Shown piece by piece: positions 15,702 to 22,255 of a stretch of 29,632 nt of DNA. Location of the stretch: IMG/VR virus record IMGVR_UViG_3300024182_000017, positions 1 to 29,632 of that record, one strand, 5' to 3'. The notes under the pieces are model-generated. The model was not told where the DNA came from and did not search any database. It saw only the letters and a program-made list of their open reading frames with translations. Both the position numbers and the translations under genes were made by a program. This DNA comes from a virus. Position 1 is the stretch's first letter. Every line of letters starts with the position of its first letter.

Positions 15702-16058
15702 TCACCTTGCCCCACTTCCTTCTCGGCCATATTCTACGTAACCAACGTCTTTCCATGGACTTATCTCATGTGGATTGGGGATTTTACGCGGAATCCCCAC
15801 TACGATTATGCCCAGCATGGAGTCGATGTTCGGGGGCAATCGGTCTGGAATGAATGATTTAGGCGGACAATAGGTTGGATTACTGCCCGCCTTGGCAAAG
15901 ACTTGCCGCCTAACTTCGAACATTTGCAAGAGAATGTTTTCGAACACCCAATAAGCCATGCCACGGTTGACCAGGCTCTGCGCGCCAGAACGTTTTATTC
16001 TTCGCACACGCCTATCTGTTGGCTTTTGGAAGTGCTCTAAGACTGAGCAGTTTGCCAT
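15702..16058 (-). CDS. hypothetical protein, 118 aa
   Basis: Basic N-terminal part (KPTDRRVRRIKRSGAQSL), then a helical stretch (GMAYWVFENILLQMFEVRRQ), then a Pro-rich region with hydrophobic strand MLGIIVVGIPRKIPNP and an end of VGYVEYGREGSGAR. A second ATG at residue 34 could be the real start. No strong ribosome binding site is seen. It lies downstream of the candidate structured RNA and could be on the same transcript. Composition looks coding, but no family is recognised. Confidence 0.5.
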   Translation of the reverse strand: MANCSVLEHFQKPTDRRVRRIKRSGAQSLVNRGMAYWVFENILLQMFEVRRQVFAKAGSNPTYCPPKSFIPDRLPPNIDSMLGIIVVGIPRKIPNPHEISPWKDVGYVEYGREGSGAR

Positions 16059-16061
16059 TAT

Positions 16062-16436
16062 TTGCTAAGCCTGATGGCCGTTTTTATTGATTACCGCTAT
16101 TTGGGGCAAACTATCCCCCTCCCATGCGCCTTACGGTCGCCCCGCTTTATTCTGCGCGGTTCAGACCCTTGAGCCTGCAAGGGTACAGCCGCCGGATGGT
16201 TACACACCTGAATCGCTATGATTCACGCTGCAACTGCCCACCAACATCCTCAACTTTGGCTTGCTCGCCTCGCGGCTTTCTGCTACTCGTTTCGGCATTT
16301 ACCTGCATCGCTTAACGGGCGACCGGCTTCGCATTGCTGCGGATGGCATCCGGCTAAAATTCTCGCATGTTACGCGGCCCTAAACTCTTCCGGGAGATTC
16401 AGAGCCGCCCAGCCAACGGACAGCATTCATGCGAAT
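16062..16436 (-). ncRNA. candidate structured RNA or long structured leader
   Basis: No convincing gene occupies this stretch; the two plus-strand frames here are Ser/Ala/Cys-rich and look antisense. Read on the minus strand it has many hairpins: CATTC-GCAT-GAATG (about 16424-16437), GCGGC...GCCGC with inner TCT/AGA, CGGAT-GCC-ATCCG, GCC-GCGA-GGC with a GNRA tetraloop, TGAATC-ATAGC-GATTCA, ACCCTTG-CAGGCT-CAAGGGT, CCGC...GCGG, and GGATG...CATCC bracketing one of them. A promoter (16443-16471) would start transcription near its right edge. It could be a free RNA or the leader of the 118-aa gene. It did not match RNase P, tmRNA, or group I or II intron core motifs that I know. Edges are approximate. 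Confidence 0.4.
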
Positions 16437-16442
16437 GGTCTG

Positions 16443-16471
16443 ATTTTCAGTTAGTTAGGCTGGTGTGTCAA
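16443..16471 (-). promoter_or_regulatory. promoter upstream of the candidate structured RNA
   Basis: A perfect -35 box TTGACA (16466-16471), a 17-base spacer and GAAAAT (16443-16448; four of six matches) as -10 on the minus strand. The predicted transcript start is near 16436, at the edge of the hairpin-rich stretch. It lies just after the stop of the gene ending at 16484, so it would open a new transcription unit in the middle of the phage genome, ahead of the late region. Confidence 0.45.
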
Positions 16472-16483
16472 GAAGTGATGCCT

Positions 16484-16681
16484 TTACGATGTCTCTATTC
16501 CACGTGGAACTTTTGAGCGTTCGCGCCGAATGATGGCGTTGGCGATCACAGCGACTGACACGCCCTCATCTTCCGCACGTTGCAGCAGGTAGTCATAGTT
16601 CGCATCGTCCCATCGGATTTGATGGCGAGTTTTGGGAATTAGCTTAGATTGGCGACCGCGATTTGTGACAGGCAGGCTCAC
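16484..16681 (-). CDS. small DNA-binding-like protein, 65 aa
   Basis: GTG start at 16679-16681 just after the preceding stop. The basic N-terminus (VTNRGRQSKLIPKTRHQIRW) leads into helices NYDYLLQRAEDEGVSVAVIA and NAIIRRERSK, a strand-helix-helix arrangement suggestive of a ribbon-helix-helix repressor. It is the last gene before the promoter at 16443-16471 and could regulate that promoter, which is inference. Confidence 0.55.
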   Translation of the reverse strand: MSLPVTNRGRQSKLIPKTRHQIRWDDANYDYLLQRAEDEGVSVAVIANAIIRRERSKVPRGIETS

Positions 16682-16682
16682 G

Positions 16683-16787
16683 CTATTTGTCCTTCTCTGG
16701 GGAAGAGGATGCGCCAGTACGATTCAACATCGCAGCCTGCAAGTCCATAAATCTGTAAAACTCTTTCGTAAGTTGGCCGAGCCTCAC
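16683..16787 (-). CDS. very small gene, 34 aa
   Basis: From a GTG at 16785-16787 the frame reads VRLGQLTKEFYRFMDLQAAM and ends SSSPEKDK. GGAG lies 11 bases upstream inside the end of the preceding gene, whose stop is 4 bases away. The frame is open further upstream but antisense-like there. The helix plus disordered tail looks like a genuine phage micro-protein, but a shorter form from the internal ATG is equally possible. Confidence 0.4.
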   Translation of the reverse strand: MRLGQLTKEFYRFMDLQAAMLNRTGASSSPEKDK

Positions 16788-16791
16788 TTCT

Positions 16792-17037
16792 TCAGACTCT
16801 CCGCCCCATGAGGTGAAGGATTTGGGCGCGGAGTTCAACCAACTTCGCCTTGTCATCTTCCGTAGACCACTCGTTACCAGCCAGCCAAACCGCTGATTCG
16901 TAACGAGCCAGCAACTCCCCATGCCCCTGAACGGATGGGATGACCGCTTTGAACTTACATTCCGTTACGCAACCGCAGTCTGGGCCTTCTTTGGCGCACT
17001 TAACCAGATGATTATTTACTTGACGAAGGTAAGCCAT
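16792..17037 (-). CDS. hypothetical protein with Cys cluster, 81 aa
   Basis: Begins MAYLRQVNNHLVKCAKEGPD; the segment CAKEGPDCGCVTECKFKAV has four cysteines that may bind a metal. The C-terminal half is helical (LAGNEWSTEDDKAKLVELRA). It has a clear ATG and ends 4 bases before the next start. No named family. Confidence 0.6.
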   Translation of the reverse strand: MAYLRQVNNHLVKCAKEGPDCGCVTECKFKAVIPSVQGHGELLARYESAVWLAGNEWSTEDDKAKLVELRAQILHLMGRRV

Positions 17038-17070
17038 TCTGCTATCCTTTGTTCATGGTAGAGCTAAACA

Positions 17071-17217
17071 TCACGGTTTCTTCGGTTTACGTGGTTCCGG
17101 CAATGCGTTTCTCTCCCGCAACTTCTGCAAAAGCTCATTTCTCAGCCCTGCGGCCAGTTTTCGCGCAGACGTTCTCTGCAATGGACTCTTTGCTTTCTTT
17201 GGAGGCGTTTTAGCCAT
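17071..17217 (-). CDS. small basic protein, 48 aa, head-to-head with the transposase
   Basis: MAKTPPKKAKSPLQRTSARK, then helix LAAGLRNELLQKLRERNA and a PEPRKPKKP end: Lys/Pro-rich, likely nucleic-acid binding. Its ATG and the transposase ATG share one CATG palindrome (17215-17218), so the ribosome binding site of each gene (GGGAG here, GGAGG for the transposase) lies inside the coding part of the other. The gene is therefore either a genuine phage gene with a fortuitous new leader, or a chance frame inside the insertion sequence end. Confidence 0.45.
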   Translation of the reverse strand: MAKTPPKKAKSPLQRTSARKLAAGLRNELLQKLRERNALPEPRKPKKP

Positions 17218-18118
17218 GACACTCCCTGAGGTTAATTCTCTCTATTCGACAGACGAACGGTGCCGCGAGTTGCTGAATAAATTGCGCTGGCCCTTGGGTG
17301 TTGAATGCTTGCGCTGTAAGAGCAAGAAAGTTTACGACCTTCCGACACAAAAGAAGTTTGAATGCGGCGAATGCGGTTATCAGTTTTCCGTTCTGACTCA
17401 AACGATTTTCAATGACACACATCTTCCGCTGGAAACATGGTTCATGGCCGTTCTGCTTCTCGTAGAAGCGCGCAAGGGCATGAGCGCGAATCAGATTAAG
17501 CGCACTCTTGGAATCAGCTACAAGACAGCGTGGTATCTCTGTCACCGTATCCGCAAGGCCATGGCATCCGCTGAAAAGCCGATGTTGGACGGAACGGTAG
17601 AAATTGACGAAACCTATGTTGGCGGAAAGTTTCGCGGTGGCTACAGTGGACGCGCAAAAAACAACAAAGAAATCGTGCTTGGAGTCCGGCAACGTGGCGG
17701 CGATCTCCGTTTCTTCCATGCGGAAGATGTGAAGTCCGGCACGCTGGCAAAATTCATTCAAGAGCACGTATCGACTGATGTTGAAGTCCTGATGACCGAT
17801 GACTTCGGAGCATACCCCAATGCGATGAAACGCGCTGGACACGATGCGGCCAAACACAAGACCATCAATCACTCCAAAAAGGTTTACGCAGAAGGGGACA
17901 TCTACACAAACACGGTTGAATCCGCATTCTCGCTGCTCAAGCGCGGCATCATGGGAACATGGCACAAGATCAGCGCGAAACACCTTGCGGCATACCTTGA
18001 GGAAATGACCTTCCGGTTTAACCGCCGTAAGAATCCGGATATTTTTGTCGATACGTTGCGCCATATGATTACCGCTGACCCTTTGACCTTCGAAAAATTG
18101 ACAGAAGATGTCGCCTAA
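17216..18118 (+). mobile_element. IS1595 family (ISXO2-type) transposase, full length
   Basis: The 300-residue protein has an N-terminal zinc ribbon (C31, C34, C50, C53), a helix-turn-helix-like stretch ANQIKRTLGISYKTAWYLCH, and a DDE-type catalytic core: D131 in VEIDETYVGGK, D195/D196 in LMTDDFGAY, and the N-x-V-E motif NTVESAFSLLKRGIMG at 232 onward. No frameshift or stop breaks it, so it may be active. It stands out as a long plus-strand gene in a minus-strand operon. Its start is shared with the 48-aa gene and its stop overlaps the 127-aa gene by 4 bases, so no untranslated space is left for terminal inverted repeats; I found none by eye. Confidence 0.92.
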
Positions 18119-18498
18119 AAGCCAACGAAGAAAAGGTCTTCAAGGGCCATCTTACGAACTTGCCAAGAAGAACGCTCTTCTCCTTTAACTTTGAATATGC
18201 ACTCTCCGTCATCATTGAGCGTAACCGTAGCTGCAAAGATGAGAATGTCATCTTTCTTGACAACAATCTGACCACCATCCAAAAAGAAGGCAACAGCGGA
18301 ACTAATGCGATTACCTTGTCTCAACACTGTGAAACTGCCGCTCGAAGGGACAAACTTAAATCCGTAATAGCGATCTTCCGGGCGTAGATCATTACGAATT
18401 AAAACGTCACTCTCAATTTCAAGTTTCAACTTTTCAAACATCTGCATTGCTGAACATTCAGCTCGCACTGCAACCCAATTAATATTCCTGTTTTCCAT
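18115..18498 (-). CDS. unknown protein, 127 aa, convergent with the transposase
   Basis: Starts MENRNINWVAVRAECSAMQM with a good GGGAG site five bases before the ATG. It looks like a small beta-rich domain (YYGFKFVPSSGSFTVLRQGN, SAVAFFLDGGQIVVKKDDIL, ATVTLNDDGECIFKVKGEE). No family was recognised. Its TAG stop overlaps the transposase TAA by 4 bases on the other strand, and 19 bases upstream lies the remnant of another transposase end. It may be a passenger gene of the insertion sequence or the phage gene it landed against. Confidence 0.7.
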   Translation of the reverse strand: MENRNINWVAVRAECSAMQMFEKLKLEIESDVLIRNDLRPEDRYYGFKFVPSSGSFTVLRQGNRISSAVAFFLDGGQIVVKKDDILIFAATVTLNDDGECIFKVKGEERSSWQVRKMALEDLFFVGF

Positions 18499-18517
18499 TA
18501 CCGCTCCCTCTCTCTAT

Positions 18518-18562
18518 ATGATTACTGCCGATCCGCTGACGTTTGAGAATCTGACGGCTTAG
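18518..18562 (+). pseudogene. C-terminal remnant of a second IS1595-type transposase
   Basis: The plus strand encodes MITADPLTFENLTA then a stop. The intact transposase ends in MITADPLTFEKLTEDVA: 12 of the first 13 residues are the same, but many third codon positions differ, so this is the tail of a diverged relative and not a recent copy. Similarity begins at the TATATGATTAC junction near 18515; nothing before it matches. The remnant lies antisense to the last codons of the Ntn hydrolase gene. Confidence 0.75.
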
Positions 18563-19532
18563 GCTGATCCTTTTTGGCTTCAGCAGCTTTTTTGTCGTCA
18601 TTATCTTTTCTTACTCGCGCAGTAAATTTCGCGGTTTCCCTTTGCGCTCGGGCGATGCCACGTTCGGTGACTTTGCGATTCTTTTGGTAGATGTCATCGA
18701 TGTCTGCAATATGGTGCGGTTCGATCATGTACGATACCCCAACCCCAGCTCCTATAACGATCATGTCTGTGGCCTTGCCCACTCCAGGTGCTACTTCTGC
18801 CCGTTTTTTCGCAGCATAGGTCAAAATCAATGTGTCATCGAATGATCTTTTGGGGTTATGGCCGTAGAACATTAATTGTGACTCCGCATGAGCTTTGCCA
18901 TATCCGATTGCAGCGAAGCCAACGCTACTCAAATATGACAATTTATCTCTTTCTGTCGTGTAAAGCTGGGTGTAGATTTGTTCCTCACCAGTGGGACCAA
19001 GAGGGCCATCATGATCAATCCCAATGAATATTGCTTCTTCTATGGAAGGGAGTTCGTATTCAATAAGTTGATTGGCAATCTTCTCCACTTGCTCGGGGTG
19101 CATAGAAGATTGTTGACCCAAAAATGATTGCAAGGTTAGGCCAAGCGGATACAGTATCGCGGCTTCGGCTTTATCTCTCCGCAACTCTCGGTATTTCTTG
19201 CAATAGAGTGAAGCTACATCCTTAACCCTCATCCACTTTTTAGTATCTGCCAAAATCCATGTCTGCGTTTCTTTGTTAACTTCTTTCAGAATTTCGGCCT
19301 GTGTCGCCATGTCCCCGGCTACAAGAGCAAAAATCGAAGGCGAGAACCGCCACAGCTTTGCGGTCTCGGGCTCAAATTCCACATCTCCAGCGGTCAACAT
19401 ACGATCAGATGCGCCAATAATGAATGAATAGTCTGCTATTGCGGCTACACATACAGTCACGGCTTTCCTGCTTTCTTGCCGTTTTGGTTTACGATGTTTA
19501 CGAGACGGCTTGACGCTCAGGCTACCCCTCAT
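18522..19532 (-). CDS. proteasome-like Ntn hydrolase, 336 aa
   Basis: After a basic 25-residue leader comes VTVCVAAIADYSFIIGASDR, then ETAKLWRFSPSIFALVAGDM: the layout of a proteasome beta-type subunit, with T26 as candidate N-terminal nucleophile, D43 and K59 spaced close to the usual Asp17 and Lys33, and the AGD-x-ATQ block. Maturation would need removal of the leader. The middle has helices and PSIEEAIFIGIDHDGPLG; the C-terminus is highly charged (NDDKKAAEAKKDQPKPSDSQ). The last 12 or so codons lie over the transposase remnant, so the natural C-terminus was probably replaced. The start overlaps the upstream stop as ATGA, tying it to the phage operon. Substrate unknown: it might process a phage or host protein or act as an acylase. 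Confidence 0.75.
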   Translation of the reverse strand: MRGSLSVKPSRKHRKPKRQESRKAVTVCVAAIADYSFIIGASDRMLTAGDVEFEPETAKLWRFSPSIFALVAGDMATQAEILKEVNKETQTWILADTKKWMRVKDVASLYCKKYRELRRDKAEAAILYPLGLTLQSFLGQQSSMHPEQVEKIANQLIEYELPSIEEAIFIGIDHDGPLGPTGEEQIYTQLYTTERDKLSYLSSVGFAAIGYGKAHAESQLMFYGHNPKRSFDDTLILTYAAKKRAEVAPGVGKATDMIVIGAGVGVSYMIEPHHIADIDDIYQKNRKVTERGIARAQRETAKFTARVRKDNDDKKAAEAKKDQPKPSDSQTSADRQ

Positions 19533-19690
19533 AGGGCACCTTCGTCAAGTATATAATCCTGCTTAACCAAATACCCCTCTGGTTCGGCGGCGGGTTCGTA
19601 GGTGTGACCGCCAAACTCTTCCCGTGTTCCGTGGTGTACACGGTTCGATTCCTCCGCGCCACACCGGCAAACCTTTCTCTCATCGCTCAT
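19529..19690 (-). CDS. small protein with CRCG motif, 53 aa
   Basis: MSDERKVCRCGAEESNRVHH and an acidic tail ending YILDEGAL. GGAGG lies five bases before the ATG at 19688-19690. The stop overlaps the Ntn hydrolase start as ATGA, so the two are coupled. CxC plus His residues might bind a metal. It has no recognised family. Confidence 0.6.
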   Translation of the reverse strand: MSDERKVCRCGAEESNRVHHGTREEFGGHTYEPAAEPEGYLVKQDYILDEGAL

Positions 19691-19704
19691 CGCGGCCTCC
19701 GTGT

Positions 19705-19878
19705 TCACAACGGCTCTCCCGGCTCCGTCCCTTCGGCTGGAGAGGGCGCGAGTCTGCGGAGGAGTTCGGCGCGGTAATTTTCAATAACTTGTAAATCTGC
19801 ACCTGGATAATCGTCACAAATAGACGACTCAAATCTCGATACCAGTTCGGCCCCCGTCATCTTCTTCACGTCGCTCAT
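19705..19878 (-). CDS. small hypothetical protein, 57 aa
   Basis: Starts MSDVKKMTGAELVSRFESSI at an ATG (19876-19878) overlapping the upstream stop as ATGA. It is helical (ADLQVIENYRAELLRRLA) with a Pro/Glu-rich tail. The layout resembles small phage accessory proteins; function unknown. Confidence 0.65.
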   Translation of the reverse strand: MSDVKKMTGAELVSRFESSICDDYPGADLQVIENYRAELLRRLAPSPAEGTEPGEPL

Positions 19879-20132
19879 GGTCGCCTCACCGCAAGTTCTT
19901 TGATTCTCTGTGGCGGTTCGCCACAGCCCGGCATAAATTCTGGCTCACCTTGGAGAGCCTCTGCTTGTTGCTCCTCAAAGCATTCATTGTGCATTCGCCA
20001 GTTTTGCCATTCGCCATCGAAGACGCCCTTGTATTGTTTATGCTGTTCGCCAATGGGAATACGCCAGCCACACCACTCGCAGGTGTACTGCTTCCGCGCA
20101 ACTGGGCTAAGTGTTTCGCCGAAGTCGCTCAT
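19875..20132 (-). CDS. zinc-binding protein, 85 aa
   Basis: Starts MSDFGETLSPVARKQYTCEW at the ATG (20130-20132) overlapping the upstream stop. A zinc site is suggested by CEWCGWRIP at about 18-26 and MHNECFEEQ at about 47-55, a treble-clef-like pattern common in small phage proteins of unknown role. The tail is polar with GCGEPPQRIKELAVRRP. A DNA- or protein-binding role is likely. Confidence 0.65.
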   Translation of the reverse strand: MSDFGETLSPVARKQYTCEWCGWRIPIGEQHKQYKGVFDGEWQNWRMHNECFEEQQAEALQGEPEFMPGCGEPPQRIKELAVRRP

Positions 20133-20326
20133 GCTTTCTCCTTCCCTTCCGAGGGGCGGGCCCCCCACTCACGTAATTTCCTCCGGCGCATTTGCACGGT
20201 GTTAATTAGCAGATCACGGTAGGCGCGAATGCCATGGTCGCAATCCTTGCTGCCCCCTGCCGAAAGCATCAGCTTTGCCGCACGGCGAATAACGGTGATG
20301 TTTAGTTCTGGGCGAATGTATCTCAC
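20129..20326 (-). CDS. small basic hypothetical protein, 65 aa
   Basis: MRYIRPELNITVIRRAAKLM then a helix with AYRDLLINTVQMRRRKLREW. Basic and helical throughout, with ATGA overlaps on both sides. The pattern is that of small phage accessory proteins; no family can be named. Confidence 0.6.
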   Translation of the reverse strand: MRYIRPELNITVIRRAAKLMLSAGGSKDCDHGIRAYRDLLINTVQMRRRKLREWGARPSEGKEKA

Positions 20327-20778
20327 TCGACTTTCTCCTTTGTGGCCTGCTCGATTTCAAACCTGATTTTTACCTGCAACGGCGCTTTGTCGATTCGCGG
20401 CCTGTCCTTTCGATCCCACGTTCCGCCGCCGCACAATCCAACGCATCTCCATCCTGCTGCCGTGAGACTAGTTCCCGGTTCGCTGCTCAGAATGTAAGTA
20501 ACCAGCTTCCGATAGCCCATCGCCCTCGCAGCTCGCCAGCTTGCCGCATACAGCATTGAGCAGGCATTCTTGGTTCCGTCCGTTGCCAGCCTGACTACTT
20601 CAGCAGTCCATCCGTCATCCAACCGTCGCGCTACTGGCCTGCCCACAATCGAAACGCCTATGACCTTCTGCCCATTTGAGAGCGCAATGGCGAATTTGCC
20701 GCCTTGCGGAGCACGATGATGCCGATGAATCTGGCGTACAAACTCACGGGCATCACGCAATGAGATGGGGCAGAGCAT
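20323..20778 (-). CDS. XF1762 family protein (GNAT-like)
   Basis: Matches the XF1762 family seen in phages and mobile elements: REFVRQIHRHHRAPQGGKFA near the start, IGVSIVGRPVARRLDDGWTA in the middle, then TDGTKNACSMLYAASWRAAR and LSSEPGTSLTAAGWRCVG. The last blocks resemble the acetyl-CoA site of GNAT acetyltransferases, so an acyltransferase role is probable, but the substrate is unknown. I start at the ATG 20776-20778, whose T overlaps the previous stop (TGATG); a GTG one codon earlier is possible. Confidence 0.85.
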   Translation of the reverse strand: MLCPISLRDAREFVRQIHRHHRAPQGGKFAIALSNGQKVIGVSIVGRPVARRLDDGWTAEVVRLATDGTKNACSMLYAASWRAARAMGYRKLVTYILSSEPGTSLTAAGWRCVGLCGGGTWDRKDRPRIDKAPLQVKIRFEIEQATKEKVE

Positions 20779-21137
20779 CACTTCTTGGTACCCTCCTTGG
20801 CCTGCTGGGACGCTGGGGGAGCGAGGCTTAGTTGCAACATCGCTACACGAACCTTCCGCACAATAAACTCCAAATCGCTCGGCTCATTCAAGGCGAATCC
20901 TTCCCATCCGCTTCCCAAGGCTTTGATTATTTCGCTTGTCTCCGGCGGCACCCATCCCTCGCTCCCTGCTGCCACGGAGCAACAGCCTTGCTCTCGCAGG
21001 TAGCCGGAGATTCGCGGGACAAATGCTTTCGCGTAATTCGTAATGTCCTGCGGGTTGGAGCAATGACCCATTACGATCTTGACGATGCCAAGCTCCCTGA
21101 TTTCCTGGATTTGCTCGCCCGCATTTAGCTCTGCCAT
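20778..21137 (-). CDS. hypothetical protein, 119 aa
   Basis: MAELNAGEQIQEIRELGIVK leads into a mixed alpha/beta domain (VKIVMGHCSNPQDITNYAKA, SGYLREQGCCSVAAGSEGWV, LEFIVRKVRVAMLQLSL). Small and soluble, with no catalytic motif. It overlaps the 71-aa gene by 13 bases and is coupled to the XF1762 gene. Confidence 0.6.
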   Translation of the reverse strand: MAELNAGEQIQEIRELGIVKIVMGHCSNPQDITNYAKAFVPRISGYLREQGCCSVAAGSEGWVPPETSEIIKALGSGWEGFALNEPSDLEFIVRKVRVAMLQLSLAPPASQQAKEGTKK

Positions 21138-21340
21138 TTTCTGATCTCCTTGCGCAGCGTATCTGCGAATATTCCGCTCCCATTGTTCCGCACGAGTGCA
21201 TCAGCCTTCTCCAGCAGGGGCAGAAGCTCGCTCCGTAAAATATCGTCGCAATGCCTAATGCTTAACTTTTTATGTTTCACTGCATCTGCGAGCAGCATAT
21301 TCGTAACGCGCCGCAGCCCCTTCTCAAACTCATCCGACAT
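21125..21340 (-). CDS. small helical protein, 71 aa
   Basis: Starts MSDEFEKGLRRVTNMLLADA; an earlier in-frame start was rejected because GGAGG lies six bases before this ATG (21338-21340). All-helical (SELLPLLEKADALVRNNGSG, then DTLRKEIRKW). Unknown function. Confidence 0.65.
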   Translation of the reverse strand: MSDEFEKGLRRVTNMLLADAVKHKKLSIRHCDDILRSELLPLLEKADALVRNNGSGIFADTLRKEIRKWQS

Positions 21341-21417
21341 GAGTGCACCTCCCAATTACTTTCTAAAATCTTTTTCTTTGCCAAAGTCGTGCTCCGTTGA
21401 AACGATCTTCTGGGTCC

Positions 21418-22224
21418 CTACCCGGCAACCACGGAGCGAAGTGGTTGCTCTACTGCGCCCTTCTTCCAAAGCTGCTCCAGTGCCTCAATATCGCCGGGCT
21501 GGAGATGCTTGATGCTGAAACTTTCCAGAATCTCTTGCACTGAGTTGTAATAAGTTGCCCATGGCTTACCGGGATAGCGACATCCGTGAAACACCGCCGT
21601 TACTGCGCTGATTGCATCGCGTATTCTTGTACGGGAAACTTCTTGGTTCTGGTGAATCCTGTCCGCCTTTTGCGCCTCGCGGTGATTTTCATATCGTGTT
21701 CGATGGTCACGCCTCACGCCGATTTCATGTACCACACAGAGCTTTTGATCTGCCGTGGCCTCGCGGATGATCGGCGGCCGCGTCTGCCTGATGCTCTGCG
21801 TTGCCGCGCTGTAAGCGAGCAGACCCCATCCTTCAGGTAGTTCGGTCGGAGACATGGGAAGATCGTTTGGGATGGCGAGGTAAGCTAGATTTGTCGGCGG
21901 CTGCTGGCCCCATTTCTTGTCGCCACGAAAATCAGCGCGCGATGTTTTGACTTCCACCAGCGCAGTCATCAACTGCTGCCGTTCGTTGGCAAGCGCATAC
22001 CACGCCTCAACTTCTTCCCGCTTCTCCCATTTGGGCTTTCGCGGCAGCAGTCTCAGTTCCTGTAGTTCGGTTTGTGTCGGAACAATGACGCCCGCCAGAT
22101 CGGCGATCCAGCCCTCACACACGTACACCTCGGTTTCTACGGGCTTGAAGCCGCGCTCATCAAGCCAGCCGTCAACCGCATCAGTGACCTTGTGTGTGAG
22201 TTCCGTCTTGTTCCGGTCCTGCAT
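21418..22224 (-). CDS. MmcB-like PD-(D/E)XK nuclease-fold protein, 268 aa
   Basis: The core of a PD-(D/E)XK nuclease fold is visible: D42 in EGWIADLAGVIVP and E91-V-K93 in TALVEVKTSRADFRGDKKWG, followed by NLAYLAIPNDLPM and LPEGWGLLAYSA. These blocks match MmcB-type proteins found in DNA repair and mobile-element contexts. The C-terminal part is charged and helical, with many Arg and Gln. AAGGAG lies nine bases before the ATG. It may cleave or bind phage or host DNA; no partner is evident. Confidence 0.75.
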   Translation of the reverse strand: MQDRNKTELTHKVTDAVDGWLDERGFKPVETEVYVCEGWIADLAGVIVPTQTELQELRLLPRKPKWEKREEVEAWYALANERQQLMTALVEVKTSRADFRGDKKWGQQPPTNLAYLAIPNDLPMSPTELPEGWGLLAYSAATQSIRQTRPPIIREATADQKLCVVHEIGVRRDHRTRYENHREAQKADRIHQNQEVSRTRIRDAISAVTAVFHGCRYPGKPWATYYNSVQEILESFSIKHLQPGDIEALEQLWKKGAVEQPLRSVVAG

Positions 22225-22255
22225 CCTTGCTCTCCTTCAGAACCTTACCCGGCTA

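Noticed and set aside
16124-16454. Two plus-strand frames of 63 and 78 codons in the hairpin-rich region
   Set aside because: They overlap each other in different frames, lack ribosome binding sites and have antisense-like composition rich in Ser, Ala, Cys and His.
17210-18064. A 284-codon minus-strand frame antisense to the transposase
   Set aside because: The transposase frame has all expected motifs; the antisense product is rich in Cys, Phe and His without domains.
19630-19675. A tRNA-like GGTTCGATTCC segment
   Set aside because: The T-stem does not pair and it lies in a well-supported 53-aa gene.
20129-20168. Longer start of the 85-aa zinc protein at 20168
   Set aside because: The extension runs inside the upstream gene and encodes a Gly/Pro-rich stretch; the ATG at 20132 overlaps the upstream stop as ATGA like its neighbours.
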